Below the pieces are notes generated by a model. That model saw nothing but the letters and a program-made list of their open reading frames with translations. It did not search any database and was not told where the DNA came from. From Desulfocicer vacuolatum DSM 3385 (lineage in GTDB: Bacteria > Desulfobacterota > Desulfobacteria > Desulfobacterales > Desulfobacteraceae), in the NCBI RefSeq assembly GCF_900176365.1, contig NZ_FWXY01000006.1, positions 1-64,000 of the forward strand: 64,000 nt of DNA, in the 5' to 3' direction. Made by a program: the position numbers and the translations under genes. Positions 62,285 through 64,000 of this stretch are shown here, piece by piece. Within the stretch, counting starts at the first letter, position 1; every line of letters begins with the position of its first letter.

Positions 62285-63911
62285 TGTAAAAAAAAATCAA
62301 CGTGTGGCGGAACAGGCGGATGGACGTGGGAAAGGGACTGGTAAGAAGGAGGGATGGTTTTTATCGCCTCCGGTGTGGGTAATGGTAGCTGGTCTTGTGC
62401 TGATATTTGCCTTAAATTTTTTTTGCATCATCAAAGTCATGACGTTGGAAATTGAAAAAAATATATTGAAACAAAAAGAAACTGCCCTTCAGGCTGATAT
62501 TGAAAGGCACACCGATATCCTTCAATCACTTCCCAGTCTGGAATCCCAGAGGGGTGAATTGAAAAAGCATATTGTCAATTTGCAGGGAAAATTAAGTGAC
62601 CTCATACGCCGGGAAACGGAATTGATACAAAATATTGAAACCCGTAAAAAAGAACTTCATACAGCTGTTGCACAACGGTCACAGGCTGATGCCGCTGCAA
62701 TGTCTGCACGGAAAGAGACAGGACGACTGCAGTCGGAAATATCTGCAAAGGAATCAAAAAAAGGCACGTTGGAAATAACTGTGGAAAAGCTTCGGCAGGA
62801 CGAAGTTCGGCAAAAAGCCATTGCAGAAACATTAGCTTCCAAAGTGCAATCCTTGCAAACAGATATAGATATCTTGAACAGAACTAAAGAAAAAAACCTT
62901 TTGGAACTGGAAGGTTTGACCCGTGACAACAAGCGGCTTGCAAAGGTTAATACCGATTTAGTGGAAATTGCAAAAGCCATGGATGAATCAAGAAAAATGG
63001 CTGATGCTGCAGTGAATGTTTTAAAGGAAACCACAGCAAAGGCAAAAAATGCTGTGGTGAGTCTGGAAACACATGCCCAAACCACAGAAAAAACTGTCCA
63101 GGGATTGACACGTGCTGATGCTGATTTGTCAGGGCTGATGGAAAGTATGGGCAATGAGAAAAATTTATTAAAAACAGCTATAACGGATTTAGGTGAAGCT
63201 GGAACAGAAGCCGGAAAGCAGGTAAAACGTTTATCCAGGCAGCTGAATGCTCCCATTGAAAATTTGAACAAAGATGTTGCAACACTGAGCATCCATACCG
63301 AGGCCGTTGGTGAATATGCTGACGTATTGGCAGTGATACAGGAAAAAATAACAAGCAGTGAAAAGGATTTCACATCGGTTACCCGTAAACTTGAATCATC
63401 TCAAATTTTCTTGGGTCAGGAAGTTAATTTGTTACAAAAAGAGAAAATACGTTTGGGAGGCAGCCTTTCCGAGTTTGAAATCAGTGTTCATGTTGCTGAA
63501 AATACAATGGCATTATTAAAGAAAACGGCTCTTGATCTGGGTGGGTTGGATTTTACAGAAAAGCGCTTGGCTATACAAAAAGTAGTTGATGAATTGAGTG
63601 TTTTGCAACAACAGATGGAGATAAAGCAGCAGGGTGTGGGGGAATTGATGGAAAAATTCAAGCAATCCGTGGATTCTGCCAATGTCGATGTAGGCGTTCT
63701 CCATGCCGGTGCCCTTAAAATTGAAAGCGGTGGTCAAAAATTAACGGATACGACCATGGCTTTGAATCATCAAGTTGAAGCCGTCAAAACAGCGGTGAAA
63801 AATTTAAATGAGCTTATGGAGCAAAACTCGCCCATGTACATATTCAGACCTGAAAATTCCATTGTAGATTCATATAGAGCAATCAATGAACACAAGGAGC
63901 AGTCAAAATGA
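62268..63911 (+). CDS. Membrane-anchored long coiled-coil protein
   Basis: A 547-residue protein: basic cytoplasmic N-terminus, one membrane span (about 35-57, VWVMVAGLVLIFALNFFCII), then about 450 residues of nearly continuous coiled coil (SLESQRGELKKHIVNLQGKLSDLI; TVEKLRQDEVRQKAIAETL) and MCP-like helical stretches. No catalytic motif is visible. It overlaps the helicase-nuclease gene by 17 bases and the next gene by 4, so the three are made together. It may tether or signal to the helicase at the membrane; inferred only. Family unknown to me. Confidence 0.75.
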   Translation: MTDSDDVKKNQRVAEQADGRGKGTGKKEGWFLSPPVWVMVAGLVLIFALNFFCIIKVMTLEIEKNILKQKETALQADIERHTDILQSLPSLESQRGELKKHIVNLQGKLSDLIRRETELIQNIETRKKELHTAVAQRSQADAAAMSARKETGRLQSEISAKESKKGTLEITVEKLRQDEVRQKAIAETLASKVQSLQTDIDILNRTKEKNLLELEGLTRDNKRLAKVNTDLVEIAKAMDESRKMADAAVNVLKETTAKAKNAVVSLETHAQTTEKTVQGLTRADADLSGLMESMGNEKNLLKTAITDLGEAGTEAGKQVKRLSRQLNAPIENLNKDVATLSIHTEAVGEYADVLAVIQEKITSSEKDFTSVTRKLESSQIFLGQEVNLLQKEKIRLGGSLSEFEISVHVAENTMALLKKTALDLGGLDFTEKRLAIQKVVDELSVLQQQMEIKQQGVGELMEKFKQSVDSANVDVGVLHAGALKIESGGQKLTDTTMALNHQVEAVKTAVKNLNELMEQNSPMYIFRPENSIVDSYRAINEHKEQSK

Positions 63912-64000
63912 ACGTCGCCATCCCACTTATTCCATCCTTTGCATGGCTTCTGGCAATCGCATTGTCCATGACCCTTTTGTTGATTATTTTTTTTCTGTAT
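63908..64000 (+). CDS. Membrane protein, 5' part only
   Basis: The ATG overlaps the previous stop (ATGA). The 31 visible residues start MNVAIPLIPSFAWLLAIALS and form a hydrophobic segment running off the window. A MotA/TolQ-type or other membrane component would fit, but the visible part cannot decide. Confidence 0.6.
   Translation, partial: MNVAIPLIPSFAWLLAIALSMTLLLIIFFLY

Noticed and set aside
1-64000. CRISPR arrays, tRNA and rRNA genes
   Set aside because: No regularly spaced identical repeats and no tRNA or rRNA signatures were seen on either strand.

Overview
The window reads as a chromosomal segment of an anaerobic, sulfur-metabolising, Gram-negative bacterium, most likely a sulfate reducer of the Desulfobacteraceae type. 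Supporting signs are an octaheme tetrathionate-reductase-family cytochrome, several rhodanese and DsrE/TusA-type sulfur-carrier genes, anaerobic CO dehydrogenase with its ferredoxin, nickel superoxide dismutase, two sigma-54 activators with matching -24/-12 promoters, outer-membrane porins and TonB receptors, and a probable selenocysteine protein. No rRNA, tRNA, CRISPR array or intact transposase was found. The genus is an inference.

Region by region: (1) 0.1-12 kb is a sulfur block. A minus-strand operon (triple-rhodanese lipoprotein, DUF3373 porin, mini-TusB/DsrH) is followed by a cassette (haem-less cytochrome-like protein, octaheme cytochrome c, cytochrome b) flanked by inverted copies of a ~160-bp repeat. 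A PAS/sigma-54 activator at 7.3 kb sits between that operon and a plus-strand operon (YeeE/YedE transporter, TusA, TusC/DsrF-like, mini-TusB/DsrH-like, unknown protein, TusD/DsrE-like). Both operons have a sigma-54 promoter candidate, so the activator probably controls sulfur-compound reduction outside the cytoplasm and sulfur import and relay inside. (2) 12-23 kb holds a macro-domain gene and a metallophore or corrinoid uptake locus: ABC transporter, TonB receptor, AraC regulator behind a cobalamin riboswitch plus terminator, then a second, divergent TonB receptor with a methyltransferase. (3) 23-33 kb has a giant pseudokinase-ATPase-GAF-GGDEF protein, an NDK-like protein, a two-domain rhodanese with an in-frame UGA and a SECIS-like hairpin (probable selenoprotein), a frameshifted DUF3465 gene and an AT-rich Sll1717-type ATPase. 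(4) 33-47 kb carries a FAD oxidoreductase, a decayed sensor remnant, nadC-nadA-nadB, a cache protein, an FG-GAP lipoprotein, a Lon-type protease and an NlpC/P60 lipoprotein. (5) 47-57 kb holds cooS, an NADH/FAD oxidoreductase, cooF and an exported Ni-SOD (a likely oxygen/CO stress module), then a second sigma-54 activator with a BCCT transporter and a QueG-like Fe-S protein, and a DMT exporter. (6) 58.8 kb to the end is a tightly overlapping operon of an SF1 helicase-nuclease fusion, a membrane-anchored coiled-coil protein and the start of a third membrane protein. It looks like an uncharacterised defence or DNA-processing system and continues beyond the window.

Three dispersed repeat families stand out. 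Three 131-bp elements each have 13-bp-class terminal repeats and a perfect, different 8-bp target duplication, so they are non-autonomous transposons, perhaps IS66-related. Eight ~95-bp two-hairpin repeats show compensatory base changes between copies. Three ~160-bp repeats carry a very strong GC-rich hairpin.
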